The notes: a model not told the origin generated them from the sequence alone. DNA of 45,686 nt from UBA2965 sp036526135 (GCA_036526135.1 DATCZA010000028.1:1-45686), one strand, 5' to 3'. Counted from the stretch's first letter, positions 27,881 to 40,349 are shown. Program-made: numbers and translations.

Positions 27881-28732
27881 ATGTGGCCCATCTACCCCGA
27901 TGAGTTCGAGTCTCTCGTTCAAGCCCCTCCCGGTGAGGAGGACGATCGGGACGCCTGGTACTTCCTTTGCATCAACGGTCAGATCGCCTGCGTCGTGGAC
28001 CGCGGCGCCCCCCGGCCGATCACTGCCGATGAGTTCCGGTGGCTGGACATCGAGGTCTTCTCCAAGCACTACCTTGGCCGCTTCGGCAATCGCCCCTGCT
28101 TCGCTATGGAGGGGCGCGGCCAGCTGCCGCCGGACGGTTACCTCGCGGACAGCCTTTACTCGTGGCTAGGGCGCGTAGAGCCGTCGGTGTTCTACCTGGC
28201 GGGTCGGGCGCAGCAGGTGGTGGAGTGGCACAACACCCATCAGTACTGCGGGCGCTGCGGCGCGGAGATGCAGGAACACGCCGCCGATCGTGCCAAGACG
28301 TGCGGCGGATGCGGGCTGATCTGCTATCCGAGGATCGCGCCGAGCATCATCGTTCTGGTGACGAAAGGCGACGAGATGCTGCTGGCTAGAAACGCGCGTT
28401 GGCCGACGGGCATGTACAGCACGCTGGCGGGGTTCGTCGAGGTGGGCGAGTCCATCGAGCAGACGGTGCATCGGGAGGTCTACGAAGAGGTCGGAATTCA
28501 GGTAGACAATCTTCGCTACCTTGGCAGTCAGAGCTGGCCGTTTCCCAACTCGCTCATGCTGGGCTTTCACGCGGACTACGCAGGCGGCGAGATCATCTGC
28601 AACGAGGAGGAGATAGCCGACGCCAAGTGGTTTGCCCACGACGAGCTGCCCAGCGTGCCCCCTGCTACCGCCATCTCCCGATGGCTCATCGATGACTTCA
28701 TCGAGGAAGTCGGGCGCCGCAGCTCCGGCTGA
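27881..28732 (+). CDS. nudC: NAD(+) diphosphatase / NAD-decapping Nudix enzyme
   Basis: NudC cleaves NAD(H) and removes NAD caps from RNA 5' ends. The 283-residue protein has the zinc ribbon (CGRCG and CGGCG, about residues 122-145), the Nudix box GFVEVGESIEQTVHREVYEE (about residues 181-200) and the SQSWPFPNS element that is diagnostic for NudC. ATG 27881 was chosen; an in-frame GTG at 27833 would add 16 residues. It converges with the SCP2 gene at a distance of 8 nt. Confidence 0.93.
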   Translation: MWPIYPDEFESLVQAPPGEEDDRDAWYFLCINGQIACVVDRGAPRPITADEFRWLDIEVFSKHYLGRFGNRPCFAMEGRGQLPPDGYLADSLYSWLGRVEPSVFYLAGRAQQVVEWHNTHQYCGRCGAEMQEHAADRAKTCGGCGLICYPRIAPSIIVLVTKGDEMLLARNARWPTGMYSTLAGFVEVGESIEQTVHREVYEEVGIQVDNLRYLGSQSWPFPNSLMLGFHADYAGGEIICNEEEIADAKWFAHDELPSVPPATAISRWLIDDFIEEVGRRSSG

Positions 28733-28740
28733 TGCGGCCT

Positions 28741-29073
28741 TCAGCCGGTTGGTGTGGGCTCTGCCCCGTCCCCGCGAAACATGCTCAGCAGGGCAAAAGT
28801 CCACATCAGGTAGCCGTCCGCGCGAAAGCGGCCCTCCATGAAGGCCTCGAACACGTCCGCATCGCCCGTGAGCAGCTGCAGCGCCTCATCCGGCGTGTCG
28901 AAGTAAAAGGTCGCATCTGCCGGGACGCCCTCCACGAAATCGAGCCGGCCCTGACGGACGCGAAAACTAATGCGGAGCTGGCCCAGATCGAGGGCAAACG
29001 TGGCGTCCATGTGGGAAGCCGCCGGCGGATGAAACGCGCTCTGCAGTCGCCGGGTCAGGTCGTCGTGGGGCAT
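28741..29073 (-). CDS. SCP2 sterol-binding domain protein
   Basis: The 110-residue protein is a stand-alone SCP2-like domain with the pattern FRVRQGRLDFVEG, DATFYFDTPDEALQLLTGD and a C-terminal amphipathic stretch. Such proteins bind lipids or acyl-CoA in a hydrophobic tunnel; no specific role is known. ATG 29073 gives a compact domain; an upstream start at 29166 would add 31 residues without conserved features. Confidence 0.75.
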   Translation of the reverse strand: MPHDDLTRRLQSAFHPPAASHMDATFALDLGQLRISFRVRQGRLDFVEGVPADATFYFDTPDEALQLLTGDADVFEAFMEGRFRADGYLMWTFALLSMFRGDGAEPTPTG

Positions 29074-29204
29074 CGTTGAATCAGACACGCATGTGCGGAT
29101 GAGATCAAGCCGTGCGCATGTGGCTGCAGGCGCGGCGGTGGACGCCCGTTGACGCAGCCAGTACATTAGCGCGCCCTTGCTTTGCGTAAAAATTCCGGGG
29201 TGGC

Positions 29205-30245
29205 ATGGAGTATCTGCTCGACTATCTGCTCTTTCTGGCCCAGGCCGTCACGGTCGTCGTGGCCGTTCTCGTCGTGCTTTCCGGCGTCGCTTCCGTGAGC
29301 GCCAGGTTCCAAGGTGCGGAGCGGGGCGGTCATCTCGAGGTCAAGAAGCTCAATGACCGGCTCGAGGAGCTGAAGTCGGGGCTGCAGCAGGCTCTGCTCG
29401 ACAGCTCGACCTACAAAAAGCAGCGCAAGCGGGATGCCAAGGCCGCCAAGCAGCGAGCCAAAGTCGAGAGGGCCGAGGCTGCCAAGGCCGATAGCGAGCA
29501 TCGCAAGCGGGTCTTCGTCCTCGACTTCCACGGCGATCTCCAGGCGAGCGCCGTCCATGATCTCACGACGGAGCTGACCGCTGTGCTCACGCTCGCCGAT
29601 GACCGTGACGAGATCGTGGTCAAGGTGGAAAGCCCCGGCGGGCTGGTGCACGGATACGGCCTGGCGGCTTCTCAGCTCGACCGGGTGCGTGAGCACGGGG
29701 TGCCGCTCGTCGTCGCGGTGGACAAGGTCGCCGCGAGCGGTGGTTATCTGATGGCTGCCGTGGCTGACAGGGTGGTCGCGGCCCCGTTTGCGGTCGTGGG
29801 ATCCATCGGCGTGGTGGCCCAGGTACCCAACGTCCATCGGCTTCTGAAAAAGCACGACGTGGACGTGGAGGTGCTCACGGCCGGCAAGTTCAAGCGCACG
29901 TTGACCGTGCTTGGTGAGAATACGGAAGAGGGCCGGAAGAAGTTCATCGAGGACCTCGAGGACACCCACGCGCTGTTTCAGGAATTCGTGGCCGCGCGGC
30001 GTCCGCAGCTGGACATGGCCACCGTGGCCACCGGAGAGACCTGGCACGGGCAGCGGGCCATGGACCTCAAGCTGGTTGACGAGCTTTGCACCAGCGACGA
30101 GTACCTGGTGCGCTCGTGCGAGACGGCGGATGTGTTCAGCGTGCGCTGGGTGGAGCACAAGAAGCCGTTGGAACGAATCATGGCCAAAGTGGAGACCGGC
30201 GTTCAGAACATCGTCGATCAGCTGTTCAGGAGGCCCGGACCATGA
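29205..30245 (+). CDS. sohB: Inner-membrane peptidase SohB, S49 family
   Basis: SohB is a signal-peptide-peptidase-like serine protease of the inner membrane. The 346-residue protein has an N-terminal membrane helix (about residues 8-28), a basic coiled linker (about 50-100) and the S49 domain. Ser178 in VAASGGYL and Lys230 in GKFKRT form the expected dyad at the same positions as in Escherichia coli SohB. The stop overlaps the acuI start (ATGA), so both are probably translated together. Confidence 0.94.
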   Translation: MEYLLDYLLFLAQAVTVVVAVLVVLSGVASVSARFQGAERGGHLEVKKLNDRLEELKSGLQQALLDSSTYKKQRKRDAKAAKQRAKVERAEAAKADSEHRKRVFVLDFHGDLQASAVHDLTTELTAVLTLADDRDEIVVKVESPGGLVHGYGLAASQLDRVREHGVPLVVAVDKVAASGGYLMAAVADRVVAAPFAVVGSIGVVAQVPNVHRLLKKHDVDVEVLTAGKFKRTLTVLGENTEEGRKKFIEDLEDTHALFQEFVAARRPQLDMATVATGETWHGQRAMDLKLVDELCTSDEYLVRSCETADVFSVRWVEHKKPLERIMAKVETGVQNIVDQLFRRPGP

Positions 30246-31234
30246 CGGGTTTCCGTGCCCTGCTGGTGGAGAAGACCGAAACCGGTTTCCAGCGCTCGGT
30301 CGTCACGCGCCGCGTGGAGGATTTGCCGCCCGGCGATCTGCTGATCGACGTTCGCTACTCCTCGCTCAACTTCAAAGATGCGCTTTCCGCCACCGGCAAT
30401 CCGGGCGTGAGCCGTAATTTTCCGCACACCCCGGGCATCGACGCTGCGGGCGTGGTCGTGGAATCGTCCAGCGAGGGCTTCGCCCCGGGCGACGCCGTGG
30501 TCGCCATCGGTTTCGACCTCGGCATGAACACGCCGGGCGGTTTCGGCCAGCGCATCCGGATTCCGGCGGGATGGGCCCTGCCGCTACCGGAGGGATTGGA
30601 TCTTCGCGAATCCATGCGCCTCGGAACGGCCGGTTTCACGGCCGCCCTGTGCGTGCAGAAGCTCGAAGAGGCGGGCATGACGCCGGATGGCGGTCCGGTG
30701 CTGGTGACCGGCGCCACCGGTGGCGTGGGATCCGTCGCCGTCATGCTGCTGGCAAAGCTCGGCTATCGGGTCACCGCGGTGACGGGCAAACCCGATCAGC
30801 ACGGCTTTCTCGAGTCCATCGGCGCTGCAGAGATCGTGTCCCGGGAAGAAGCGCGCTCCGGGTCGGACAGGCCGTTGCTGCCGGAAACCTGGGGTGGGGT
30901 GGTGGACACCGTTGGCGGCGAGACGCTCTTCAACTCGATCAAGCGCCTGCGTTACGGGGCGAGCCTGGCCGCTTGCGGTCTCGTGGAGTCGCCGCAGTTC
31001 GCGGCCACCGTGCTGCCCTTCATCCTGCGCAACGTCAATTTGCTCGGCGTGGATTCGGTTGAGCTGCCCCTGGCGGAGAAAGCGAGGGTCTGGGACAAGC
31101 TGGCGGGCCCCTGGAAGCTCGAAGGTTTAGAGTCCCTCGAGGAGACGCTCTCTCTGGATACCGTCTCGGATGCCATCGACCGGATACTCGCCGGTGCCAT
31201 GGTGGGACGTGGCGTGGTGGACCTGTACGCCTGA
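30242..31234 (+). CDS. acuI: Acrylyl-CoA reductase AcuI / YhdH family quinone oxidoreductase
   Basis: AcuI reduces acryloyl-CoA to propionyl-CoA with NADPH, detoxifying acrylate, for example from dimethylsulfoniopropionate breakdown. The 330-residue medium-chain reductase has an N-terminal GroES-like domain (NFKDALSATG, TPGIDAAGVV) and a Rossmann domain with VTGATGGVGSVAV (about residues 155-167). No zinc ligands are seen, as expected for the family. It overlaps sohB by 4 nt and converges with the antiporter gene, 3 nt apart. Substrate choice follows the family and is not shown by this sequence. Confidence 0.9.
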   Translation: MTGFRALLVEKTETGFQRSVVTRRVEDLPPGDLLIDVRYSSLNFKDALSATGNPGVSRNFPHTPGIDAAGVVVESSSEGFAPGDAVVAIGFDLGMNTPGGFGQRIRIPAGWALPLPEGLDLRESMRLGTAGFTAALCVQKLEEAGMTPDGGPVLVTGATGGVGSVAVMLLAKLGYRVTAVTGKPDQHGFLESIGAAEIVSREEARSGSDRPLLPETWGGVVDTVGGETLFNSIKRLRYGASLAACGLVESPQFAATVLPFILRNVNLLGVDSVELPLAEKARVWDKLAGPWKLEGLESLEETLSLDTVSDAIDRILAGAMVGRGVVDLYA

Positions 31235-31237
31235 AAC

Positions 31238-32410
31238 TCAGTCCCTGCGCAGCCGGGCCGATATGGCAATCGGGCTGGGATATCTGAAGATCACCGCATA
31301 GCTCGACAGCAGCAGGGTGAGCACGGTCGCGCCCTGGATGACGTGGGCGGCCTCCTTCCCCAGCAGCCCGGCGCCAAGCGCGACGTAGCTCACCAGCAGG
31401 GAGAACTCCGAGGCCTGTCCCAGGCGATAGCCGACCTCCCAGGACGTGGAACGCTCCTCGCCCTGCCAGTTGAGCAGCAGGGCGAACGTGCCCGGCTTGA
31501 CGGTAACGAGGACCAGCGCCAGCAGCAGCGTGGGGAAGAAAACGTCCATCAGGAGCATGACGTCGAGACCGGCTCCCACCGAGAAGAAGAAGAGAACCAG
31601 AAAGAAGTCTCGCAGTGGGCGCAGGTTCTCGGCGATGTACTGCGCGATGGGGCTGGTGGCCAGGGAAACACCGGCCACGAAAGCGCCGATGGCAAACGAC
31701 AGGCCGGCAAGCTCCGCGATGCTGGCAAGGCCCAGGCACCAGCCCAGCGCCAGCAGAAAAATGAACTCGTTGAAGGCGTCGAATTTTCTGATCAGCGGCA
31801 ATACCAGCAGGCGCATGCCGCCGAGCGCGCCGAGGATGAGCAGCGGTAGCGCGATGAGCGCCATCCCGAGGCTCGACAGCGTGGCGCCCAACGTATCGCC
31901 GTAGCCCGTTAAGACGATGAGAGCGAGGATGGCGATCAGGTCTTGAATCAGCAGGAGGCTGACGACGATCTCGCCCGTATGACGGTGATGCAGAACCGTG
32001 GTGGGGAGCAGCTTGATGCCGATGATGGTGCTGGAAAACGTCACCGCGATGCCGGTGACCACGGCCTCGCTCGTGGAAAAGTCGAAGGCGAGCATCATCG
32101 CGAAACCCGCGGCGAAAAACACGATCGTGGTGCCCACGGCGGTCAGCAGGGATTCGCCCACCATGTTCTTCAGCTTGCTGGGTTGAAGGTCCAGGCCCAC
32201 GAGAAAGAGCAGAAAGATGATGCCGATCTCGGAGATTTCCGAAAGCAGGTTAGAGTCTGAAATCAGCTTGAACCCGTGAGGTCCCAGCAGAGCACCGACG
32301 GCGATGTAGGCGACGAGCAGCGGCTGGCGCGAGTACAGGGCCGCGGTGGCTAGCACCGCGGCGCCCGTGAATATCAGAAAGAAGGACTCGACAATTCCTG
32401 TGCTATGCAC
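31238..32410 (-). CDS. CPA2-family monovalent cation:proton antiporter, Kef-type, without RCK domain
   Basis: The 390-residue membrane protein has about twelve to thirteen helices and the Kef/CPA2 core: GFKLISDSNLLSEISEIGII and FLVGLDLQP near the N terminus, VTFSSTIIGIKLL, LLIQDLIAILAL (transport region) and SFAIGAFVAGVSLA. KefB and KefC carry an extra C-terminal nucleotide-binding RCK domain; it is missing here, so gating must differ or be absent. The start is GTG 32410, inside the last 37 nt of the DUF934 gene, making it the third gene of the cysI operon. Confidence 0.88.
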   Translation of the reverse strand: MHSTGIVESFFLIFTGAAVLATAALYSRQPLLVAYIAVGALLGPHGFKLISDSNLLSEISEIGIIFLLFLVGLDLQPSKLKNMVGESLLTAVGTTIVFFAAGFAMMLAFDFSTSEAVVTGIAVTFSSTIIGIKLLPTTVLHHRHTGEIVVSLLLIQDLIAILALIVLTGYGDTLGATLSSLGMALIALPLLILGALGGMRLLVLPLIRKFDAFNEFIFLLALGWCLGLASIAELAGLSFAIGAFVAGVSLATSPIAQYIAENLRPLRDFFLVLFFFSVGAGLDVMLLMDVFFPTLLLALVLVTVKPGTFALLLNWQGEERSTSWEVGYRLGQASEFSLLVSYVALGAGLLGKEAAHVIQGATVLTLLLSSYAVIFRYPSPIAISARLRRD

Positions 32411-32880
32411 CTCTCGACCCTTCGGTAAGCTGGACGGGGCTGGCGTACCGAAGCTTGATAGCAATCCGAGTAGGGTGCAAGGGCGTCGAAGGCCGTGGTC
32501 TTGGTCACGCCGTCGGCGTCTACGGGGCTGCCCTCGCCGGACATGGAGAAGCTGTCGAAGCCGCAACGATAAAGGTAGTGCAGCATGTCAGCCCGAATGT
32601 CGCCCACGGCGCGCAGCTCGCCTCGGAAACCGAGACGCGTTCGGAGCAGCACGGCCAGCGAGAGTCCGCGGCCGTCCGTGAATGCCGGAAAGTCGATGGC
32701 GATCAGTTCCGCCCCGGCAAACCGCTGCTCCGGTTCAGCGTCGACGGCGAGGAGCAGACCGTCGGACGATCCGGGCGTCCATTGCTCGGCGGCAACCAGC
32801 CTCGCCGGACCCGGCACGGCTCCCGGTCCAGACACCATCTGCGCGGCGGGTTGGTCGATGTAGTCAAGCTGCGCGTTCAT
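32374..32880 (-). CDS. DUF934 protein associated with sulfite reductase
   Basis: The 168-residue protein has the DUF934 pattern: an LAVDAEPE strand, AIDFPAFTDGRGLSLA (about residues 61-76), then LRAVGDIRADMLHYLYRCGFD (about 89-109). It is found next to cysI in many proteobacteria, including Pseudomonas, and is thought to assist sulfite reductase, but its biochemistry is unknown. It overlaps cysI by 17 nt upstream and the antiporter by 37 nt downstream. Its end is unusually intertwined with the antiporter start. Confidence 0.88.
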   Translation of the reverse strand: MNAQLDYIDQPAAQMVSGPGAVPGPARLVAAEQWTPGSSDGLLLAVDAEPEQRFAGAELIAIDFPAFTDGRGLSLAVLLRTRLGFRGELRAVGDIRADMLHYLYRCGFDSFSMSGEGSPVDADGVTKTTAFDALAPYSDCYQASVRQPRPAYRRVERCIAQELSSPSF

Positions 32881-34525
32881 AGACGTGATCCTTGAAAGGT
32901 TGGATGCCGATGCGGCGATAGCAGTGCAGGAAAGGCTCGTCGTCGATGCGCCTTTTCAGGTAGACGTCGAGGATCCTGCCGATGGTCGCGGGAACCTCGG
33001 CGCGGGAAAAGGATGGGCCGATGATCTCGCCGAGAGACGCTTCGTCTCCGCCGGCACCCGAATGCCCGCCCAGCGAGATCTGGTAGTACTCCGCGCCTTT
33101 CTTGTCGACGCCCAGGATGCCGATGTGACCCACGTGGTGGTGCCCGCAGGCGTTCATGCAGCCGGAGATGTTCAGGTCGAGCTCACCCAGGTCGTGCTGG
33201 TAGTCGTAATCGTCGAAACGCTGCTGAATGGCTTCCGCAACGGGAATGGACTTGGCGTTGGCCAGAGAGCAGTAGTCGCCGCCGGGGCAGCAGACGATGT
33301 CGGAAATCAGCCCGACGTTGGCGACGCCCAGCTGGAGCGCCGCGGTTCTTCGCCACAGTTCCCGAAGCCGGCTCTGGGGGACGTCGGGCAGCACGAAGTT
33401 CTGCTCGTGGCCCAATCGCAGCTCCCCGAACCCGTACTCGTCTGCCCAGTCGGCCACGGCCTCCATCTGCACGTCGGAAACGTCTCCCGGGGGCACGCCC
33501 GTCACCTTCGTGGACAGCGTAACGATGGCGTAGCCGGGTACCCGGTGGGGAGAGACGTTGTGGCGCAGCCAGGCAGCAAAGGCGGGATCCTCCAGGCGCG
33601 CGGGTCCCAGATCGGCATCGTTCAGCGGCGGATACTCGTGGGGGGTGAAAAAAGCCTCGATGCGGCGGATTTCCTCATCGGTCAGCGTGCTTTCCGAGCC
33701 CTTCAGATGGGCCCACTCGGCATCCACCCGGTCGCGGAAACCCTCCGCGGTCATGGCCCGTACCAGAATCTTGATTCTGGCCTTGTACTTGTTGTCTCTG
33801 CGGCCGTAGCGGTTGTAGACGCGCATGATGGCCTCGAGGTAGGTCAGCAGATGCCTCACCGGAAGCGACTTGCGGATCTCGGCGGCGATGACGGGCGTGC
33901 GCCCGAGGCCGCCCCCCACGAACACGTCGAACACGATGCCCTCGGCGTCCTCGCGGCGCGCGCGCAAGCCGATGTCGTGGACGGCGATGGCTGCTCGGTC
34001 GGAAGCAGCCCCGGTGACGGCGATCTTGAACTTGCGCGGCAGCCAGTCGAACTCCGGGTGATTGGTCGACCACTGGCGGATGAGCTCGCAGTACGGTCTG
34101 GGATCGACTTCCTCGTCAGCCGCGACGCCGGCGAACTGGTCGGTCGTCACGTTGCGTATGCAGCTGCCGCTGGTCTGGATGGCGTGCATGTCGACCTCGG
34201 CCAGCTCTGCGAGGATGTCGGGTACCTCGGCGAGCTCGGGCCAGTTGAACTGCATGTTCTGACGCGTGCTGAGGTGACCGTAGCCGCGGTCGTAGTGGCG
34301 CGCGATATGGGCCAGCTTGCGCAGCTGGCCGGAGCTGAGCGTGCCGTAGGGGACGGCCACCCGCAGCATTGGAGCGAGTCGCTGAATGTACAGGCCGTTT
34401 CGGAGCCTGAGCTGCAGAAACTCGCTCTCGGACAGCTCGCCGGCAAGATAGCGGGTTGTCTGCTCGCGGTAATGGGCAACGCGTTCCGCAATGAACTGCC
34501 TGTCGAAGTCGTCGTATCGATACAT
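32864..34525 (-). CDS. cysI: Assimilatory sulfite reductase, siroheme/4Fe-4S subunit
   Basis: The enzyme reduces sulfite to sulfide for cysteine synthesis. The 553-residue protein has two ferredoxin-like halves, the HLSTRQNMQFNW stretch, and the siroheme-4Fe-4S ligands in CCPGGDYC and SGCMNACGHHHVGHIG near residues 430-490. No flavoprotein (CysJ) is encoded next to it, so the electron donor is probably ferredoxin or a distant reductase, as in Pseudomonas. Start ATG 34525 places the conserved YRYDDFDRQFI at the N terminus; a much longer upstream frame is not supported. Its 3' end overlaps DUF934 by 17 nt. Confidence 0.94.
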   Translation of the reverse strand: MYRYDDFDRQFIAERVAHYREQTTRYLAGELSESEFLQLRLRNGLYIQRLAPMLRVAVPYGTLSSGQLRKLAHIARHYDRGYGHLSTRQNMQFNWPELAEVPDILAELAEVDMHAIQTSGSCIRNVTTDQFAGVAADEEVDPRPYCELIRQWSTNHPEFDWLPRKFKIAVTGAASDRAAIAVHDIGLRARREDAEGIVFDVFVGGGLGRTPVIAAEIRKSLPVRHLLTYLEAIMRVYNRYGRRDNKYKARIKILVRAMTAEGFRDRVDAEWAHLKGSESTLTDEEIRRIEAFFTPHEYPPLNDADLGPARLEDPAFAAWLRHNVSPHRVPGYAIVTLSTKVTGVPPGDVSDVQMEAVADWADEYGFGELRLGHEQNFVLPDVPQSRLRELWRRTAALQLGVANVGLISDIVCCPGGDYCSLANAKSIPVAEAIQQRFDDYDYQHDLGELDLNISGCMNACGHHHVGHIGILGVDKKGAEYYQISLGGHSGAGGDEASLGEIIGPSFSRAEVPATIGRILDVYLKRRIDDEPFLHCYRRIGIQPFKDHVYERAA

Positions 34526-34711
34526 CTGGCTGGCTGGTAATCGGCGCTCAGCGCGAAGCGCAGGCCGCGTCTCGTCATCTTTGAGGCAGGCGAATCTAAC
34601 ATTCGGCCCTTGCCGCTCGAAGTAACCGTTCGGACTATGCTTAGAACCGTCTTTTTCGGTAGACTCGCGCGCCGTGCGCTGGGCACGATCAACTCGCTGG
34701 TGAGGAGCACG

Positions 34712-34842
34712 ATGGACGACACCCCCACAGACGATGCAAGATCTGAAGCGGATCGCAAGGCTGACGCCTGGGCCGTGATGATCATTTTCTGGGCCCTTGT
34801 CGCCGGGGCCGTGCACTACGTCTCCGGCTGGACCTTCGATTT

Positions 34843-34846
<4 letters not shown>
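34712..34846 (+). CDS. Small single-pass membrane protein (44 aa)
   Basis: The ATG at 34712 follows GAGGAG by 5 nt. The product has a charged, Asp-rich N-terminal half and one hydrophobic helix (about residues 19-38), ending VSGWTFDF. No family name is known to me, but similar short proteins sit beside metH or cysI in related genomes. Its end overlaps metH by 4 nt tail to tail. The good ribosome site and membrane helix support a real gene. Confidence 0.6.
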
Positions 34847-38520
<3,674 letters not shown>

Positions 38521-38583
38521 GGGTTGATGGGTATCAGTCTAGCCGCCGCCAACCTGAGCGCAATCGAAGTTATCGGAGATGAT

Positions 38584-38600
38584 CATGAGTCAAGCTCATG
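38584..38600. promoter_or_regulatory. Palindrome between metH and nfuA, candidate operator
   Basis: CATGAG-TCAAG-CTCATG is a perfect 6-bp inverted repeat with a 5-nt spacer, 64 nt upstream of metH and 95 nt upstream of nfuA. It does not match the MetJ or MetR consensus. The regulator is unknown. Confidence 0.45.
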
Positions 38601-38642
38601 CGCGATTGCCCGGCCCCCGGGGTTCAGCTACCATGCCGCTTC

Positions 38643-38667
38643 TATTCTGAGTGTTTTACTCAGGTAT
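38643..38667 (+). promoter_or_regulatory. IscR-like operator upstream of nfuA
   Basis: The 25-nt site has the core CTGAGT-GTTTT-ACTCAG. Compared with the published type 1 IscR consensus (left half ATASYYGACT, centre RWWWY, right half AGTCRRSTAT), the right half ACTCAGGTAT matches 9 of 10 positions, the centre all five and the left half 5 of 10. The mismatches inside the core are a symmetric C/G exchange. It ends 27 nt before the nfuA start. NfuA genes are IscR-regulated in Escherichia coli. No experiment supports the site here. Confidence 0.5.
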
Positions 38668-38694
38668 AGCTCAAGCACCCACCGGAACCTAGCC

Positions 38695-39276
38695 ATGATC
38701 GAGATTTCAGAGTCGGCGCAAGGGTACCTGCGCGATCTGCTGGCCAACCAGGAAGAGGAGGGCGTGGGCATCCGCGTGTTCGTGGCCCAGCCCGGCACCC
38801 CTCAGGCGGAGACCTGCATTGCCTATTGCCGGCCCGGAGAGCAGCAGGAAGGGGACGTGGCGGTCGCCTACGACGGATTTACCGCCTGGTTCGAGGAACG
38901 CAGCGCGCCGTACCTGGTCGAAGCCATGGTCGACTACGCCGAGGACCGGATGGGTGGGCAGCTGACCATCAAGGCGCCCAATGCCCGGCTTCCCCGGGTC
39001 GGTCCCGACGCGCCGCTCGAGGATCGCATCAACTATGTCCTGTACAACGAGATCAATCCCGGTCTGGCGGCCCACGGCGGCGTGGTGACCCTCGTCGAGG
39101 TTCTCGAGGACATGACCGCGATCCTGCAGTTCGGCGGAGGCTGTCAGGGCTGCGCGGCGGTGGACATCACGCTCAAGCACGGCGTCGAGAAATCTCTCCT
39201 CGAGCAGATTCCCGAGCTGACGGGCATCAAGGACGCCACCGACCACACGATGACGGAGCACGCCTACTACCGTTGA
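38695..39276 (+). CDS. nfuA: Iron-sulfur cluster carrier protein NfuA
   Basis: NfuA delivers 4Fe-4S clusters to target enzymes and protects the cell under iron limitation or oxidative stress. The 193-residue protein has a degenerate A-type domain (about residues 1-95) and a C-terminal Nfu domain with Cys150 and Cys153 in GGGCQGC, one residue off the Escherichia coli numbering. An upstream in-frame start at 38524 would add 57 non-conserved residues and cover the IscR-like site, so ATG 38695 is chosen. It overlaps the DAHP synthase gene by 10 nt tail to tail. Confidence 0.95.
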   Translation: MIEISESAQGYLRDLLANQEEEGVGIRVFVAQPGTPQAETCIAYCRPGEQQEGDVAVAYDGFTAWFEERSAPYLVEAMVDYAEDRMGGQLTIKAPNARLPRVGPDAPLEDRINYVLYNEINPGLAAHGGVVTLVEVLEDMTAILQFGGGCQGCAAVDITLKHGVEKSLLEQIPELTGIKDATDHTMTEHAYYR

Positions 39277-40349
39277 GCCACTTTGGCTCTCGCCCGCAGT
39301 GCGGGGCCCAGCCGCTCGGCAAGCTCCCGCAGCAACGACTCCGTTGTCGGCCAATCGATGCAGGCATCGGTCACCGATACGCCATAGCGGAGGTTGCTCC
39401 CGCCGTTGACGGGCTGGTTGCCCTCGTGAAGGTTGCTCTCGATCATCAGCCCCATCAGGGAGCGGCTCCCGTTCTCGATCTGCTCGGCTACGCTTCGCGC
39501 CACGTCCGGCTGGCGGCGGTGGTCCTTGTTGGAGTTGGCATGGCTGCAGTCGACCATGATGTTGGGAACCTGGCCGATCTTCTCCAGGGCCGCCTCACAG
39601 GCCGCGACGCTCTCGGCGTCGTAGTTGGGCCCCCGGCTCCCGCCGCGCAGAACGATGTGGGCATGACGGTTGCCGGTAGTGCGGATCACCGAGACCTGTC
39701 CCGATGAGCTGATCCCCAGAAAACGGTGCGGGCTCACGGCGGATTCCAGAGCGTTGATCGCGACGTCCAGGGAGCCGTCTGTGCCGTTCTTGAAACCGAT
39801 CGGGCAGCTCAACCCCGACGCCATCTCCCGGTGAGTCTGCGACTCGGTGGTGCGGGCACCGATGGCCGACCAGGTGATCAGGTCCTGGAGATACTGCGGG
39901 GTGATGGGGTCGAGCGCTTCGGTGCTCACCGGCAGGCCCAGGCTGGTGATGTCCAGCAGCAGCCGGCGCGCAATCTCCAGGCCCTCGCCGACTCTGAAGG
40001 AGTCGTCCAGGTACGGGTCGTTGATCAATCCCTTCCAGCCGACGGTGGTGCGCGGCTTCTCGAAGTAGGTGCGCATCACGACGAAGAGTTCGGAGGACAC
40101 TTCGTCGGCCAGCTGCTTCAGACGCTGGGCGTACTCCCGGGCGGCGTCCGTGTCGTGGATGGAGCAGGGGCCGACCACGACCAGCAGCCGGTGATCCGAG
40201 TGGTCGAGAATGTTCTGCACCGCCCGACGGGATGCCCGCACGCTCTCGCCGACCGCGTCGGGCACCGGCAACAGCGCCTTGAGCGCGGCGGGGGTGACCA
40301 GCACCTCCGTCTCCGCGACGTTCAGGTTCTCTAGTTCTGCCGACATCAT
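39267..40349 (-). CDS. 3-Deoxy-7-phosphoheptulonate (DAHP) synthase, class I
   Basis: The enzyme condenses phosphoenolpyruvate and erythrose 4-phosphate in the first step of aromatic amino acid synthesis. The 360-residue protein has the type I alpha signature: VVVGPCSIHD (metal-binding Cys), MRTYFEKPRTTVGWKG, and late metal residues in VDCSHANSNKDH. It is of the AroF/AroG/AroH kind; which of the three feedback types applies cannot be told by eye. Two adjacent ATGs (residues 1 and 2) are possible starts, with GAGGAG just upstream. Expression is probably controlled by the leader attenuator described next. Confidence 0.95.
   Translation of the reverse strand: MMSAELENLNVAETEVLVTPAALKALLPVPDAVGESVRASRRAVQNILDHSDHRLLVVVGPCSIHDTDAAREYAQRLKQLADEVSSELFVVMRTYFEKPRTTVGWKGLINDPYLDDSFRVGEGLEIARRLLLDITSLGLPVSTEALDPITPQYLQDLITWSAIGARTTESQTHREMASGLSCPIGFKNGTDGSLDVAINALESAVSPHRFLGISSSGQVSVIRTTGNRHAHIVLRGGSRGPNYDAESVAACEAALEKIGQVPNIMVDCSHANSNKDHRRQPDVARSVAEQIENGSRSLMGLMIESNLHEGNQPVNGGSNLRYGVSVTDACIDWPTTESLLRELAERLGPALRARAKVAQR

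Noticed and set aside
32885..34540. Plus-strand open frame of 551 codons opposite cysI
   Set aside because: It is antisense to a motif-complete sulfite reductase. High GC keeps the opposite frame open, and its translation has repetitive Val/Asp/Gly composition and no domain.
38521..38694. Cobalamin or SAM riboswitch before metH
   Set aside because: No B12 box or SAM-box pattern is seen; only 64 nt separate the palindrome from the start.
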